DNA of 18,095 nt from Chloroflexia bacterium (GCA_025927935.1 JAICKM010000039.1:1-18095), one strand, 5' to 3'; numbered from the stretch's first letter, positions 7,249 through 15,612 are shown. Translations and numbers: made by a program. The notes: generated by a model from the sequence alone, not told the origin.

Positions 7249-8988
7249 TTATTTTCCGGTGCTCGGGGCCAGGTGGGTGATGATAAGCAAGCTGTCGGTC
7301 GGTCCGGCGTAGGGATCTTGCTCATTGGGCCAGCCGGTCGCGTTCTTCGTGCTGTACTGGAACCAGTGCGCGCCATACCAGAGCGGGACCGTGGGGAACT
7401 GCGTCGTCAAGATCTTCTCCAGCCCGACGACGGCCTGCTTCTGGGCGGCTTCGTCGGGCGACTGGCGCAACTGATCGATCAGCTTGTCGGTATTCTGGTC
7501 CTCCCAGCGGATCCAGTTCGTCGGCGCTTTCTGCCCGATCGGCGCGCTGGCCTTGCTGTAGAAATAGTCGTGGTAGTTGTCGTACATGCTGCACGAGCCG
7601 CCATGGACGGCGAAGGCCATGTCGAAGTTGCCCAGGCCGCGCTGCTCATCGACAGTGTCGGGCGCGGGCGTCTGCACGTTCACCGTCAGGCCCAGCGCGT
7701 TCAGATTCTGCTGGACGACCTGCGCGGCCTGGATCCAGTCGGTCCAGCCGTTCTGCACCAGGAAGGTGAACTCGATCGGCTTGCCGTCCTTGCCCAGCAA
7801 CTTGCCGTTGCTGTCCTTCTTGTAGCCCGCCTTGTCCAGAATATCGGCGGCTTGCTTGGCATCATAGTGAATGATGCCCTGCTCCGGGATATCGGGCGCC
7901 AGCCAATCCTTCTGGCCGGGCAGCACCAGGCCGGTCTGGCTCGCAGGCTTGACGTAGCCGAATTCCGCCTTCGTTGAAATCGCGTTGCGGTCGATCGCGT
8001 AGGCCACGCCGCGCCGGAACTCGGGGTCGTTGAAGGGCGCCTTGGTCAGGTTAAAGCCGAGAGCAATCTCACCGCCCGGTGGATACCAGTAATGGTTGTG
8101 CGCGGGGTCCTTGTCGACGTACACCTGCTTGATGTTGGGCACGAACATCGCGTTCGTGTCGTACTTGCCCTGGCTCAAAGCCAGTTGCTCGACCTGGTTG
8201 CCCCCGGCGTTCTTGTGGAAAAGCAACTGGTTGACGTGGATCTTATCGGCCTGCCAGTAGCTCTCGTTGCGCGCGAGGACGAGTTGCTGCCCGTTGAAGC
8301 TGGCCGGCTTGTACGGCCCGGTGCCGACCGCGCCCTCGTTGGTGAATTTGACCGGGTCGGTCTCCTTCTCCCAGATGTGCTTGGGGACGATGAGCACGTT
8401 GTTCGAGATCTTCAGGAACATGTTCGCCGAGGGTTCCTTGAACTTGAAAGTGACCTGGTTGCCGCTGCTGCTCACACTGTCGAGCGCCTGCCACACGCCG
8501 CCCAGGTCGAAAGCGGGCTGCGCCTTCAGGAGATTAAAGGTGAAGGCGACATCGTCCGCGCTAAAGGATTGCCCGTCGTTCCATTTCACGCCGTCGCGAA
8601 TGGTGTAGACGAGCGTCTGGGGGTCCTGCCACTTGTAATCGGTCGCCAGCCAGGGCGTGGTCTTGCAGTTGAAGCTGTCGATGATCATCAGCGGCTCAAA
8701 TATATAGGCCGCGTTTAACACATTGGGCGAGAAGGGGTTGTAGTTGAGCTGTGGGTTGTCGCCGCCGCCAAAGCCGCCGAAGTCGAGGTGATCGACCATG
8801 CCTGTGCCGGCGGCGGGTTGCGCTGCGCCCTGATCAGAAGCGACGCCGCCCGTCGTGTTCGTCGCTGCGGGCGCGTTGCCCGCCCCGGTCTGCGATGTGC
8901 TGCCGCTGTTGTCCGACCCACAGGAAGAGAGGATCAACATCAGCAACAGCAATGGCGTAAGAGCTAATCGGTTTCGTCGGTGGAACAT
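7249..8988 (-). CDS. Solute-binding lipoprotein of an Opp/Dpp-type ABC importer (SBP family 5)
   Basis: The 579-residue protein captures the substrate outside the membrane. I chose ATG 8988 because AAGGAGG lies 7-8 bases upstream and the protein then starts with a clean lipoprotein signal: MFHRRNR, a leucine-rich core, and lipobox LSSC with the lipidated Cys at residue 23. A start at 9027 would add 13 residues before the signal. After a Gly/Ser/Thr/Asn-rich linker comes the family 5 fold, with VKWNDGQSFSADDVAFTFN, GTGPYKPASFNGQQLVLARN, GVAYAIDRNAIS and a late domain with LNALGLTVNVQTPAPDTVDE. It is the first gene of the minus-strand operon. Family 5 proteins mostly bind peptides, but some in Thermotoga and Sulfolobus bind oligosaccharides. 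The neighbouring galactosidase and sulfatase make a sugar ligand plausible here. Confidence 0.95.
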   Translation of the reverse strand: MFHRRNRLALTPLLLLMLILSSCGSDNSGSTSQTGAGNAPAATNTTGGVASDQGAAQPAAGTGMVDHLDFGGFGGGDNPQLNYNPFSPNVLNAAYIFEPLMIIDSFNCKTTPWLATDYKWQDPQTLVYTIRDGVKWNDGQSFSADDVAFTFNLLKAQPAFDLGGVWQALDSVSSSGNQVTFKFKEPSANMFLKISNNVLIVPKHIWEKETDPVKFTNEGAVGTGPYKPASFNGQQLVLARNESYWQADKIHVNQLLFHKNAGGNQVEQLALSQGKYDTNAMFVPNIKQVYVDKDPAHNHYWYPPGGEIALGFNLTKAPFNDPEFRRGVAYAIDRNAISTKAEFGYVKPASQTGLVLPGQKDWLAPDIPEQGIIHYDAKQAADILDKAGYKKDSNGKLLGKDGKPIEFTFLVQNGWTDWIQAAQVVQQNLNALGLTVNVQTPAPDTVDEQRGLGNFDMAFAVHGGSCSMYDNYHDYFYSKASAPIGQKAPTNWIRWEDQNTDKLIDQLRQSPDEAAQKQAVVGLEKILTTQFPTVPLWYGAHWFQYSTKNATGWPNEQDPYAGPTDSLLIITHLAPSTGK

Positions 8989-9357
8989 CACACTTACCTC
9001 CTTGTAGACGCGTCTCATTGCGAACAACCGATTGAACCTCTAAGTGTCGAGCCGCCAGGGTTACATCCGTCGCCCTTCCTCTTCATCGATAGCCGTTGTG
9101 CGGAACTGCCCCGGTTCTCAGATGAGGTTATTATATTAGGAATGTACAGAAGCATAGATCATGCCAATACCACGTTCTCATCATATACTGGTACCATGAA
9201 ATATATCTCGTATGCTACCATGTAATAAGATAATACAAATGTACGATAATCTTTCCGAATTTTCGGGCATATGTTGGCACTATAAATGCACATAATCTGC
9301 TTCCACATAACAGGTCAAATGACCGGTATACCAACCTTTCTAACTGGGGAAGATATG
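8989..9357. promoter_or_regulatory. Divergent intergenic region between transporter and glycosidase operons
   Basis: This AT-richer region must carry promoters in both directions. For the minus strand, a perfect TATAAT lies at 9135-9130, but the matching -35 is poor. For the plus strand, TATAAA near 9281 is a possible -10 with a weak -35. Candidate operator elements are the palindrome TGGTACCA (9189-9196), a repeated TACCATG (9192-9198 and 9216-9222, 24 bases apart) and the palindrome GGTATACC (near 9325-9332). For the plus-strand gene, GGGGA (9346-9350) is the ribosome-binding site. All promoter and operator calls are from pattern only. Confidence 0.45.
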
Positions 9358-11772
9358 ATGATTGAACTTAAGCATAGGCAGATTCTCATCGACGGCCGGC
9401 CGCGGACTTTCCTCGGAGGCGAAATTCATTATTTTCGCCTCGATCGCGCGGATTGGGCGGATCGTATTGCCAAGCTGAAGGCAGCGGGCGGCAATCTGGT
9501 TGCTTCGTATGTGCCGTGGCTGATGCATGAGCCGGTAGAGGGGGAGATCGACCTGGCGGGCAAGACGGCGCCCAATCTCGACCTGGGCGCCTTTATCGAT
9601 CTCTGCCGCGACAATGGCCTCATGTTCTTTGCGCGGCCCGGTCCTTTCATCATGGCCGAGATGAAAAACGAGGGGCTGCCCTATTGGCTGTACACGAAGC
9701 ACCCGGAGATTATCCCCGTGACCTGGGACGGCAAGCCGGCGCCGACACGCACCGTCGATTATCTCGCGCCCGGCTTCCTGGAGGAGGTACGCCGCTGGTA
9801 TAAGGCGGTGATGGGGCGCGTGATCGCGCCGCGCCTCCAACCCAACGGCGGCAACGTCATCGCGGTGCAACTCGACAACGAGATCGGCATGCTGTCGTGG
9901 ATCTCGAACGCGCCCGATCTCACCGATCATGTTCTGGTCGATTTCGTGGGCTGGCTGGCAAGGCGCTACGACACCGCCACGCTCAAGACGCGCTATCCCT
10001 TTGCCCTCGACAACCCGCTGATCCGCGACAGCGCGATCCGCGCGCCCCGTGAGGAGTACGCCGCCGAGTTGATGCGCGACCTAGGCCACTTCATGCGCGA
10101 CCGCTATGCCCGCTACGTGGCGACGCTGCGTGCGTATGCCGAAGAGTGTGGTGTCACCGGCGTGCCCTTCGTGATCAATATCCATGGCACCGACCGGGGC
10201 CGGGGCCTGACGTTCCCAGTCGGCATCAGCCAGCTTTACGAGGCCTACACGCAGGCGCCGGGCTACGTCGCCGGGTCGGACCATTACCTCGGCGACCTGA
10301 GCACCAACAACTTTCAGGATCTGTACCTGATGAACGCCTTCATGGCCGCCGTGAATAACCCCGACCAGCCGTTGACCTCGGTGGAGTTTGAGGCGGGCAG
10401 CGGCGACTACGGCGAAAACTACGGAGGGCGGATCGATCCATCGGCGGTCGATTTCAAGGTGCGCATGTGCCTGGCACAGGGCAACCGGCTGATCAACTAC
10501 TACCTGTTCACCGGCGGGATCAACGCCCCGCTGCCCCAGCCGGTTCACGACGGCAACGACCGCATCGCCTTCACCGGGGAGCGGCACGGGTTTGGCGCGC
10601 CGGTCAGCCCCGAGGGTGTGCTCAATTACACCTACCCGCGCCTGGCGCGCGTCACCAGCATGGCCCTGGCGCTGGGGGACAAGCTGGCCGTGATGGAGGA
10701 AGAGCACGACGGCTTGGCCTTCGCCTTCATCCCCGACTACTATATGACCGAGTACAAGTACCCGGCGAGTGCGCGGATGAACGCAATCGTCGCCAACGTC
10801 GAGGCCAACCGCGGCCCCGGCGCGTGGGAGAGCGTGGCGCGGGCGATGCTGCTGGCCGGCTATCGCTTCGGCGCCGTGGATATCCAGGACAAGCCCCTAG
10901 ATTCGGCTGGCACGCCGGTGCTGGTGCTAGCCTCGGCGCGGTATATGGATGGGGATCTGCAACGGAAGCTAGTCGATTACCTGACGGCGAGGGGGGCGAT
11001 CCTGCTCTACGGGGAAGTGCCGCTGTTCGACATGGAAGCCAATCCCTGCACGCTGCTGGCGGAAGCGCTCGGTCTCACCCCACTTGGAGCACGTGAAGGA
11101 GCGACCTTCTATTACGTGTCGCTCTACTCCACCGGTTGGGCGGCGCCGCACGCCGAGACCCGCACGCACTACGCGCAGGTTTTCGAGCAGGCCCGCGGCG
11201 AGGTGATCCTGCGCGTGGTGGGCAGTGATGAGGCATGTGGCTTCGACATCCCGGTGGGCAAGGGCCGCGCCATCGTGATCACTGCCGCCTACACCGCCGA
11301 CATTCCGTTCTTTCGCACGGCCCTGGAGAACCTGGGCGCGTCCGCCGGCCTGCGCTACGATACTCCATACTACGGCGTCTTCCTGACCTCCACGGCCTCG
11401 CCGGACGGAGAGCGCTTCCTGCACATCCTGAACCTGGACGCCTTTGAGAAAGAGATCCATCTGACCGAGCGGGGGCGTGACCTGCTGGAAGGGCGCGCGC
11501 TGGTGTTGCGCGGACGGGAAGGTGTGATGCTGCCGCTGAACGTCGCCTTTGGCGATGTGAGGATTGTTTATTCAACAGCCGAGATCACGCGGGTTGCGGA
11601 TGCGGCTATCGATTTCCGGCTGACGCAACCGGCAGACGTGATCGCGCTGGAGACCGAGCGGCACATCGCACCGAGCAACGACTACACCGTGGAACAGCGG
11701 GGCAAGACCGTCCTTATCACTTCGCGCAAGCACGCGGCGGTGGACGATCAGCTGACGGTGCGCTGGGGGTGA
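9358..11772 (+). CDS. GH35-type beta-galactosidase with a GH42-like glutamine-amidotransferase-fold domain
   Basis: The protein has 804 residues if it starts at ATG 9358, which has GGGGA 7 bases upstream; the adjacent ATG 9355 is equally possible. No signal peptide is present, so it is cytoplasmic. The N-terminal TIM barrel matches glycoside hydrolase family 35: FLGGEIHYFR (18-27), YVPWLMHEP (51-59), FARPGPFIMAE (91-101) and GLPYWL. VQLDNEIG (170-177) matches the family's ENEYG acid/base site, giving E175. SVEFEAG (341-347) is the probable nucleophile strand, with E343. From about 450 to 600 a Rossmann-like region (VLVLASARYMDGDLQRKLVDYL) resembles the trimerisation domain of GH42 enzymes. 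It would release terminal galactose or a related sugar from imported oligosaccharides. Galactose specificity is from family only. It leads a three-gene plus-strand operon. Confidence 0.85.
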   Translation: MIELKHRQILIDGRPRTFLGGEIHYFRLDRADWADRIAKLKAAGGNLVASYVPWLMHEPVEGEIDLAGKTAPNLDLGAFIDLCRDNGLMFFARPGPFIMAEMKNEGLPYWLYTKHPEIIPVTWDGKPAPTRTVDYLAPGFLEEVRRWYKAVMGRVIAPRLQPNGGNVIAVQLDNEIGMLSWISNAPDLTDHVLVDFVGWLARRYDTATLKTRYPFALDNPLIRDSAIRAPREEYAAELMRDLGHFMRDRYARYVATLRAYAEECGVTGVPFVINIHGTDRGRGLTFPVGISQLYEAYTQAPGYVAGSDHYLGDLSTNNFQDLYLMNAFMAAVNNPDQPLTSVEFEAGSGDYGENYGGRIDPSAVDFKVRMCLAQGNRLINYYLFTGGINAPLPQPVHDGNDRIAFTGERHGFGAPVSPEGVLNYTYPRLARVTSMALALGDKLAVMEEEHDGLAFAFIPDYYMTEYKYPASARMNAIVANVEANRGPGAWESVARAMLLAGYRFGAVDIQDKPLDSAGTPVLVLASARYMDGDLQRKLVDYLTARGAILLYGEVPLFDMEANPCTLLAEALGLTPLGAREGATFYYVSLYSTGWAAPHAETRTHYAQVFEQARGEVILRVVGSDEACGFDIPVGKGRAIVITAAYTADIPFFRTALENLGASAGLRYDTPYYGVFLTSTASPDGERFLHILNLDAFEKEIHLTERGRDLLEGRALVLRGREGVMLPLNVAFGDVRIVYSTAEITRVADAAIDFRLTQPADVIALETERHIAPSNDYTVEQRGKTVLITSRKHAAVDDQLTVRWG

Positions 11773-11776
11773 TGAA

Positions 11777-13243
11777 TTGCGTGTTTTCTATATCGATATT
11801 GACAGCCAGCGCCCCGACCACCTAGGCTGCTACGGCTACCACCGGAACACCAGCCCCAACATCGACGCGCTAGCGCGGCATGCCCGGCGCTTCGAGAACT
11901 GCTACATCACCGACGCTCCTTGCCTGCCGTCGCGCACAGCGCTGTGGAGCGGGCGCGCCGGGTTCCGCACGGGGGTTGTCGGCCACGGCGGGACAGCAGC
12001 GCAGCCTTTCGTCGAAGGCTCCACGCGCGGTTTTCAGGATCTGTTCGGCACGACAGGCTGGATGGCCGCGCTACGCGCCGCGGGCCTGCATACCGCCACG
12101 GTCAGTTCCTTTGGCGAGCGCCATTCGGCCTGGCACTGGTACGCCGGCTACAGCGAGATTTTTAATCCCGGCAAGCAGGGGATGGATCGCGCCGACGAGG
12201 TTGTACCCCTGGCCCGCGACTGGATCGGGCGCCATGCCCGCGAGGATAACTGGTTCCTGCATGTCAATTTGTGGGACCCGCACACGCCCTATCGCACGCC
12301 CGTGGAGTTCGGCAACCCCTTTGCGAACGACCCGCCCCCCGCCTGGTTGACCGAAGAGGTCCGGCAGCGCGCATGGGCCGGCTTCGGACCGCACAGCGCC
12401 CAGGAGCCGAGCGGCTACGGCTTCGAGCCTTACAATCCCACCGCGTACCCGCGCGTGCCCGCACAACTGGACTCGATGGCAGCGGTCAAACGCTGGATCG
12501 ACGGCTACGATACCGGTATCCTCTACGCGGATCGGTACATCGGCCAGTTGCTGAACGGACTGGCCGATGCCGGCGTCCTGGAGGAAACGGCCATTATCGT
12601 CGGCGCGGATCATGGCGAGAACCAGGGCGAACTGAACGTGTGGGGCGACCATCAGACCGCCGATGCGATCACCTGCCGCGTGCCGCTGCTCATCGCCTGG
12701 CCGGGGCTGACCGATGTTCCTCTTGTGGACCGTGCGCTGCATTATCACTACGACTGGGCCGCCACGCTGATCGAGTTGGTAGGCGGGACCGTGCCTGCGA
12801 ACTGGGAAGCGCTGCCGTTCACGGCGGCATTTCGCGCAGGGCGGGAGGCGGGCCGGCCTTATCTCATCACCAGCCAGGGCGCATGGGCCTGCCAGAGGGG
12901 GGTGCGCTTTGACGACTATCTGTGTTTGCGTACCTATCACGATGGCTATAAGGAATTGGAGCCGATCATGCTGTTCGACCTCCGCAACGACCCGCACGAG
13001 CAGCACGACTTAGCGGCAGCGCGCCCGGAACTGGTGGACAGGGCAATGACCCTGCTCGCCGATTGGCAGCAGGCGATGATGCTGGACAGCCAGGCGGACG
13101 TGGACCCGCTGCGGACGGTGTTGCGGGAAGGAGGTCCCTTCCATACGCGGGGGATGTTGCCGCGCTACCTGGAACGCCTGCGGACGACAGGGCGCGAGGA
13201 TCACGCGGCACGTCTTGCCGCCCGGCATCCCGAGGCTTTGTAG
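11777..13243 (+). CDS. Formylglycine-dependent sulfatase
   Basis: The 488-residue protein hydrolyses sulfate esters, here probably of a sulfated sugar. The catalytic signature is CLPSR (residues 49-53), the Cys-type C-x-P-S-R motif whose Cys49 must be oxidised to formylglycine. The N-terminal metal-site segment reads DIDSQRPDHLGCYG, the D-[ST]-x-R-x-D-H variant. WDPHTPY (167-173) and GADHGEN (276-282) supply further active-site and Ca2+ ligands (D278, H279). There is no signal peptide, so it acts in the cytoplasm, unlike most secreted polysaccharide sulfatases. Start TTG 11777 is four bases after the galactosidase stop; no in-frame ATG fits and a GGGGGTGA stretch precedes it. No formylglycine-generating enzyme or anaerobic sulfatase-maturase is in the window, so maturation must come from elsewhere. 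Confidence 0.92.
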   Translation: MRVFYIDIDSQRPDHLGCYGYHRNTSPNIDALARHARRFENCYITDAPCLPSRTALWSGRAGFRTGVVGHGGTAAQPFVEGSTRGFQDLFGTTGWMAALRAAGLHTATVSSFGERHSAWHWYAGYSEIFNPGKQGMDRADEVVPLARDWIGRHAREDNWFLHVNLWDPHTPYRTPVEFGNPFANDPPPAWLTEEVRQRAWAGFGPHSAQEPSGYGFEPYNPTAYPRVPAQLDSMAAVKRWIDGYDTGILYADRYIGQLLNGLADAGVLEETAIIVGADHGENQGELNVWGDHQTADAITCRVPLLIAWPGLTDVPLVDRALHYHYDWAATLIELVGGTVPANWEALPFTAAFRAGREAGRPYLITSQGAWACQRGVRFDDYLCLRTYHDGYKELEPIMLFDLRNDPHEQHDLAAARPELVDRAMTLLADWQQAMMLDSQADVDPLRTVLREGGPFHTRGMLPRYLERLRTTGREDHAARLAARHPEAL

Positions 13244-13282
13244 CAGGCAGAGGGCCTTGTAGCAGGAAAGAAAGCGGTTGGC

Positions 13283-14065
13283 ATGGGTATACTGGGGAAT
13301 CAGGTGGCGTTCATCACCGGCGCGGCCAGCGGGATCGGCGCGGCAACCGCCCGGCGCTTCGCCGAAGAAGGCGCGCGGGTGGCCCTCGCCGACGTGCAGC
13401 AAGAAGAGGGCGAGCGCATCCGCCGCGAACTGGAAGCGGCGGGCCACCAAGCGATCTACGTGGAATGCGACGTGAGCCAGGCAGACGCCGTCCAACAGGC
13501 CATCGAGACGACGGTGGCGCGGTTCGGCAAGCTGGATATTGTCTTCGCCAATGCGGGGATCAACGGGGTCTGGGCGCCCGTCGAGGAGTTACAGCCCGAC
13601 GAGTGGGAAAAGACGCTAGACATCAACCTGAAAGGCACGTTCCTGACCGTGCATTTCGCGGTGCCGCACCTGAAGCGCAACGGCGGCGGCAGCATCATCA
13701 TCACGAGCAGCGTCAACGGCACGCGTACCTTCTCGAACCCCGGCACAAGTGCCTATAGCAGCTCCAAAGCCGGGCAGGTCGCCTTTATGAAGATCATGGC
13801 GCTGGAACTGGGGCGGCACAACATCCGCTGCACCGCCGTCTGCCCCGGTTTCATCTACACAAATATCCAACAACGCACCGAAGAGCGCGATACCGACAAA
13901 ATCGGACTCGAAGTCGAGCTACCCAGGGGCAATCCAGCGATCGACGAGGGCGCGGGGCACCCGGACGAGGTGGCCGATGTCTGTGTGTTCCTCGCATCAG
14001 AGCTGGGGCGCCATGTTTCCGGGGTAGAGATCTATGTCGATGGCGGCGCCTCGCTGCTGCGGTGA
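13283..14065 (+). CDS. NAD-type short-chain dehydrogenase/reductase (classical SDR)
   Basis: The 260-residue length is typical of classical SDRs. The cofactor motif TGAASGIG is at 12-19, D63 and NAG (90-92) follow, and the catalytic set is N115, S142/S143, Y158 and K162 (YSSSK). Asp37 at the end of the second strand suggests NAD(H) rather than NADP(H). The C-terminus YVDGGASLLR is typical. It sits 39 bases after the sulfatase stop, with AGGAAAG about 12 bases before ATG 13283. As the third gene of the glycosidase-sulfatase operon it may oxidise the released sugar (some galactose and fucose dehydrogenases are SDRs) or another intermediate. The exact substrate cannot be read from the sequence. 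Confidence 0.9.
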   Translation: MGILGNQVAFITGAASGIGAATARRFAEEGARVALADVQQEEGERIRRELEAAGHQAIYVECDVSQADAVQQAIETTVARFGKLDIVFANAGINGVWAPVEELQPDEWEKTLDINLKGTFLTVHFAVPHLKRNGGGSIIITSSVNGTRTFSNPGTSAYSSSKAGQVAFMKIMALELGRHNIRCTAVCPGFIYTNIQQRTEERDTDKIGLEVELPRGNPAIDEGAGHPDEVADVCVFLASELGRHVSGVEIYVDGGASLLR

Positions 14066-14081
14066 CGATATAAGGTTAGAT

Positions 14082-14128
14082 AGTTACCATGTTGACCCGA
14101 GTCCCAGAATCGGGTCAACATGGTAACT
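14082..14128. terminator. Perfect 19-bp-stem hairpin after the dehydrogenase gene
   Basis: Positions 14082-14100 (AGTTACCATGTTGACCCGA) are the exact reverse complement of 14110-14128, with a 9-base loop (GTCCCAGAA). It starts 17 bases after the dehydrogenase stop and lies between it and the converging transposase gene. There is no T-run on either side, so it is not a textbook intrinsic terminator, yet its position suits a bidirectional transcription stop or 3' stabiliser. It could also be an operator or a remnant of a mobile-element end. Confidence 0.5.
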
Positions 14129-14192
14129 GCTGAGTAGTAAAGTCGTCCCGCGAGCGCGCAACCGTCGTTAGAGCATTCTCAGCCTGTAATGT

Positions 14193-14208
14193 GCGGATAA
14201 GCATCCGC
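14193..14208 (-). repeat. Small hairpin downstream of the transposase gene
   Basis: GCGGAT (14193-14198) pairs with ATCCGC (14203-14208) over an AAGC-type 4-base loop, 14 bases after the transposase stop on the minus strand. No clear U-run follows. It is a weak terminator candidate. Confidence 0.25.
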
Positions 14209-14222
14209 GCTGCGAATAGCGG

Positions 14223-15317
14223 TCAGGCGGAACGATCATAGTCATGGATGATCCCGCCCAGCACATCTCGGCGCTTCACTGTATCAACTTGGCGGCCACG
14301 TTCTATTGGTATCGGGCAGCGCTGCTCGATGCTTTGGTGTGGTCGTGCCCGATTGAAGTAGCCGGTGTATTCTGGCAGTATCCGGTGCAAATGAGCTTGA
14401 TTAATGATCAGTAGTTTGTCCAGGGCCTCTTCGCGAACCGAGCGCACCCAGCGTTCAGCAAAGGCATTGGCGGTGGGGGTCCGGTAAGGGGTGCGCAATA
14501 TCTCGATGCCTTCAGCAGCGAACACGCTGTCGAAGCTGGTCGGAAACTTGGCATCACGATCCTGGATCAGGAAGCGCATCGGTCGCTGCTCATCCTGTAG
14601 CATCCAAGTCAGTTGTCGCGCTTGTTGGGCCACCCACTCTGCGCTTGGATGCTCGGTGCAGCCAGCGAAATGGACGCGGCGACTGCCAACTTCGATGAAG
14701 AACAAGGTATGCAAGGTCTTGAGCCAGGCGGTTTCCACAGTAAAGAAATCGCAAGCAAGAATTTGCTGGCCATAATGGTTGAGCAAGGTACTCCAACTAG
14801 CACCGTTCTTGGGTCGTTGGGGTGCCGGTGCGATGTGCTGGCGTTTAAGGATCTCTCTAACCGTAGAACGTCCAATGTCGTAGCCCAGCTTGAGCAGTTC
14901 ACCGTGCAATTTGCTGTAGCCCCAGCTGGGATTCTCCTGAGCCAAGCGTAGTAGCAATGCTTGCAGTTCAGGGCTAGTAACTGGTCTACCAAGTGTTGGT
15001 CGGTCATCAAAGGTCCATTTGCGGCGCACCAATTCTCTGTGCCATTTGAGCACGGTGCCGGGCTTGAACAGCAGCAGCACTTGGTTCAATTTGGTTTGGG
15101 CACCATGACCGAGGCCAGTGAATCTAGCCGCAAGAACCGCTAGACCGAGTTTCTCCCCGCGCATCTCGCGCGGGGACGCGGGGTGATGGCGTTGCAGAAT
15201 ACGCAGTTGCTGGCGCAATAGTAGGATTTCGAGATCCTTCTGCTGATCGCTGCGTCGTGACGTTGTGAAAAGGTCGATCAGCAACGCGACAAGTTGCGCG
15301 AGTAGATGATATAGCAT
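14223..15317 (-). CDS. DDE transposase, integrase-core (rve) type, stand-alone
   Basis: The protein has 364 residues from ATG 15317, where it begins MLYHLLAQLVALLIDL, the start I recall for relatives; the frame stays open upstream to 15431 without a better start. The N-terminal part has a hydrophobic helix and a coiled/HTH segment (DLEILLLRQQLRILQRHH), then an HTH region around WGYSKLHGELLKLGYDIGRSTVREILKR. The catalytic core has the DDE triad: first D in ACDFFTVETAW, second in IQDRDAKF, and E in TANAFAERWVRSVREEALD. The HTH-plus-rve layout resembles IS3-OrfB and IS481 transposases; such single-gene copies are frequent in Chloroflexota and Actinobacteriota. I could not define terminal inverted repeats or a target duplication, so the element limits are unknown. 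The region looks less GC-rich than the operon beside it, consistent with separate acquisition. Confidence 0.88.
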   Translation of the reverse strand: MLYHLLAQLVALLIDLFTTSRRSDQQKDLEILLLRQQLRILQRHHPASPREMRGEKLGLAVLAARFTGLGHGAQTKLNQVLLLFKPGTVLKWHRELVRRKWTFDDRPTLGRPVTSPELQALLLRLAQENPSWGYSKLHGELLKLGYDIGRSTVREILKRQHIAPAPQRPKNGASWSTLLNHYGQQILACDFFTVETAWLKTLHTLFFIEVGSRRVHFAGCTEHPSAEWVAQQARQLTWMLQDEQRPMRFLIQDRDAKFPTSFDSVFAAEGIEILRTPYRTPTANAFAERWVRSVREEALDKLLIINQAHLHRILPEYTGYFNRARPHQSIEQRCPIPIERGRQVDTVKRRDVLGGIIHDYDRSA

Positions 15318-15590
15318 GCTGGCATGACCTGCACAAGCTATGCCGTGTGGCTGTCCCGCATAAGAATATCGCCGATTCAAGAGTGGTTTTGCGCCCGTAC
15401 GCGATTTCGCACACAACACCTCTGCAAACACGTTTATTCACAGCTATGAGTCCCATAATTGCCCTTACCAAGGGATAATCGCGGCACGATTGGCGGATCG
15501 CAATTATCGCAAAAAGGAAGGATTTCGGCACTCAAGAGATGTGGAGAGTGCCCTTGTTACGCAAGACAAACGAACTAATTTTCTGTTGTC
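15318..15590. other. Non-coding stretch between transposase and repeat region
   Basis: No gene is supported. It contains a 7-bp inverted repeat, GGCACTC (15527-15533) against GAGTGCC (15546-15552), and an imperfect palindrome around GATAATCGC and GCAATTATC (about 15474-15509). One end of the transposable element should lie here, but I cannot identify it. Confidence 0.35.
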
Positions 15591-15612
15591 TTGACAGCCA
15601 GGTTGACAGCCA
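15591..15612 (+). repeat. Two tandem copies of TTGACAGCCA, 12-base period
   Basis: TTGACAGCCA is at 15591-15600 and 15603-15612, separated by GG, starting 126 bases before the right tRNA-Lys fragment. The same word recurs on the other side of the fragment at 15830-15839. The layout suggests arm-type recombinase-binding sites flanking a core, which is inference. Confidence 0.5.
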
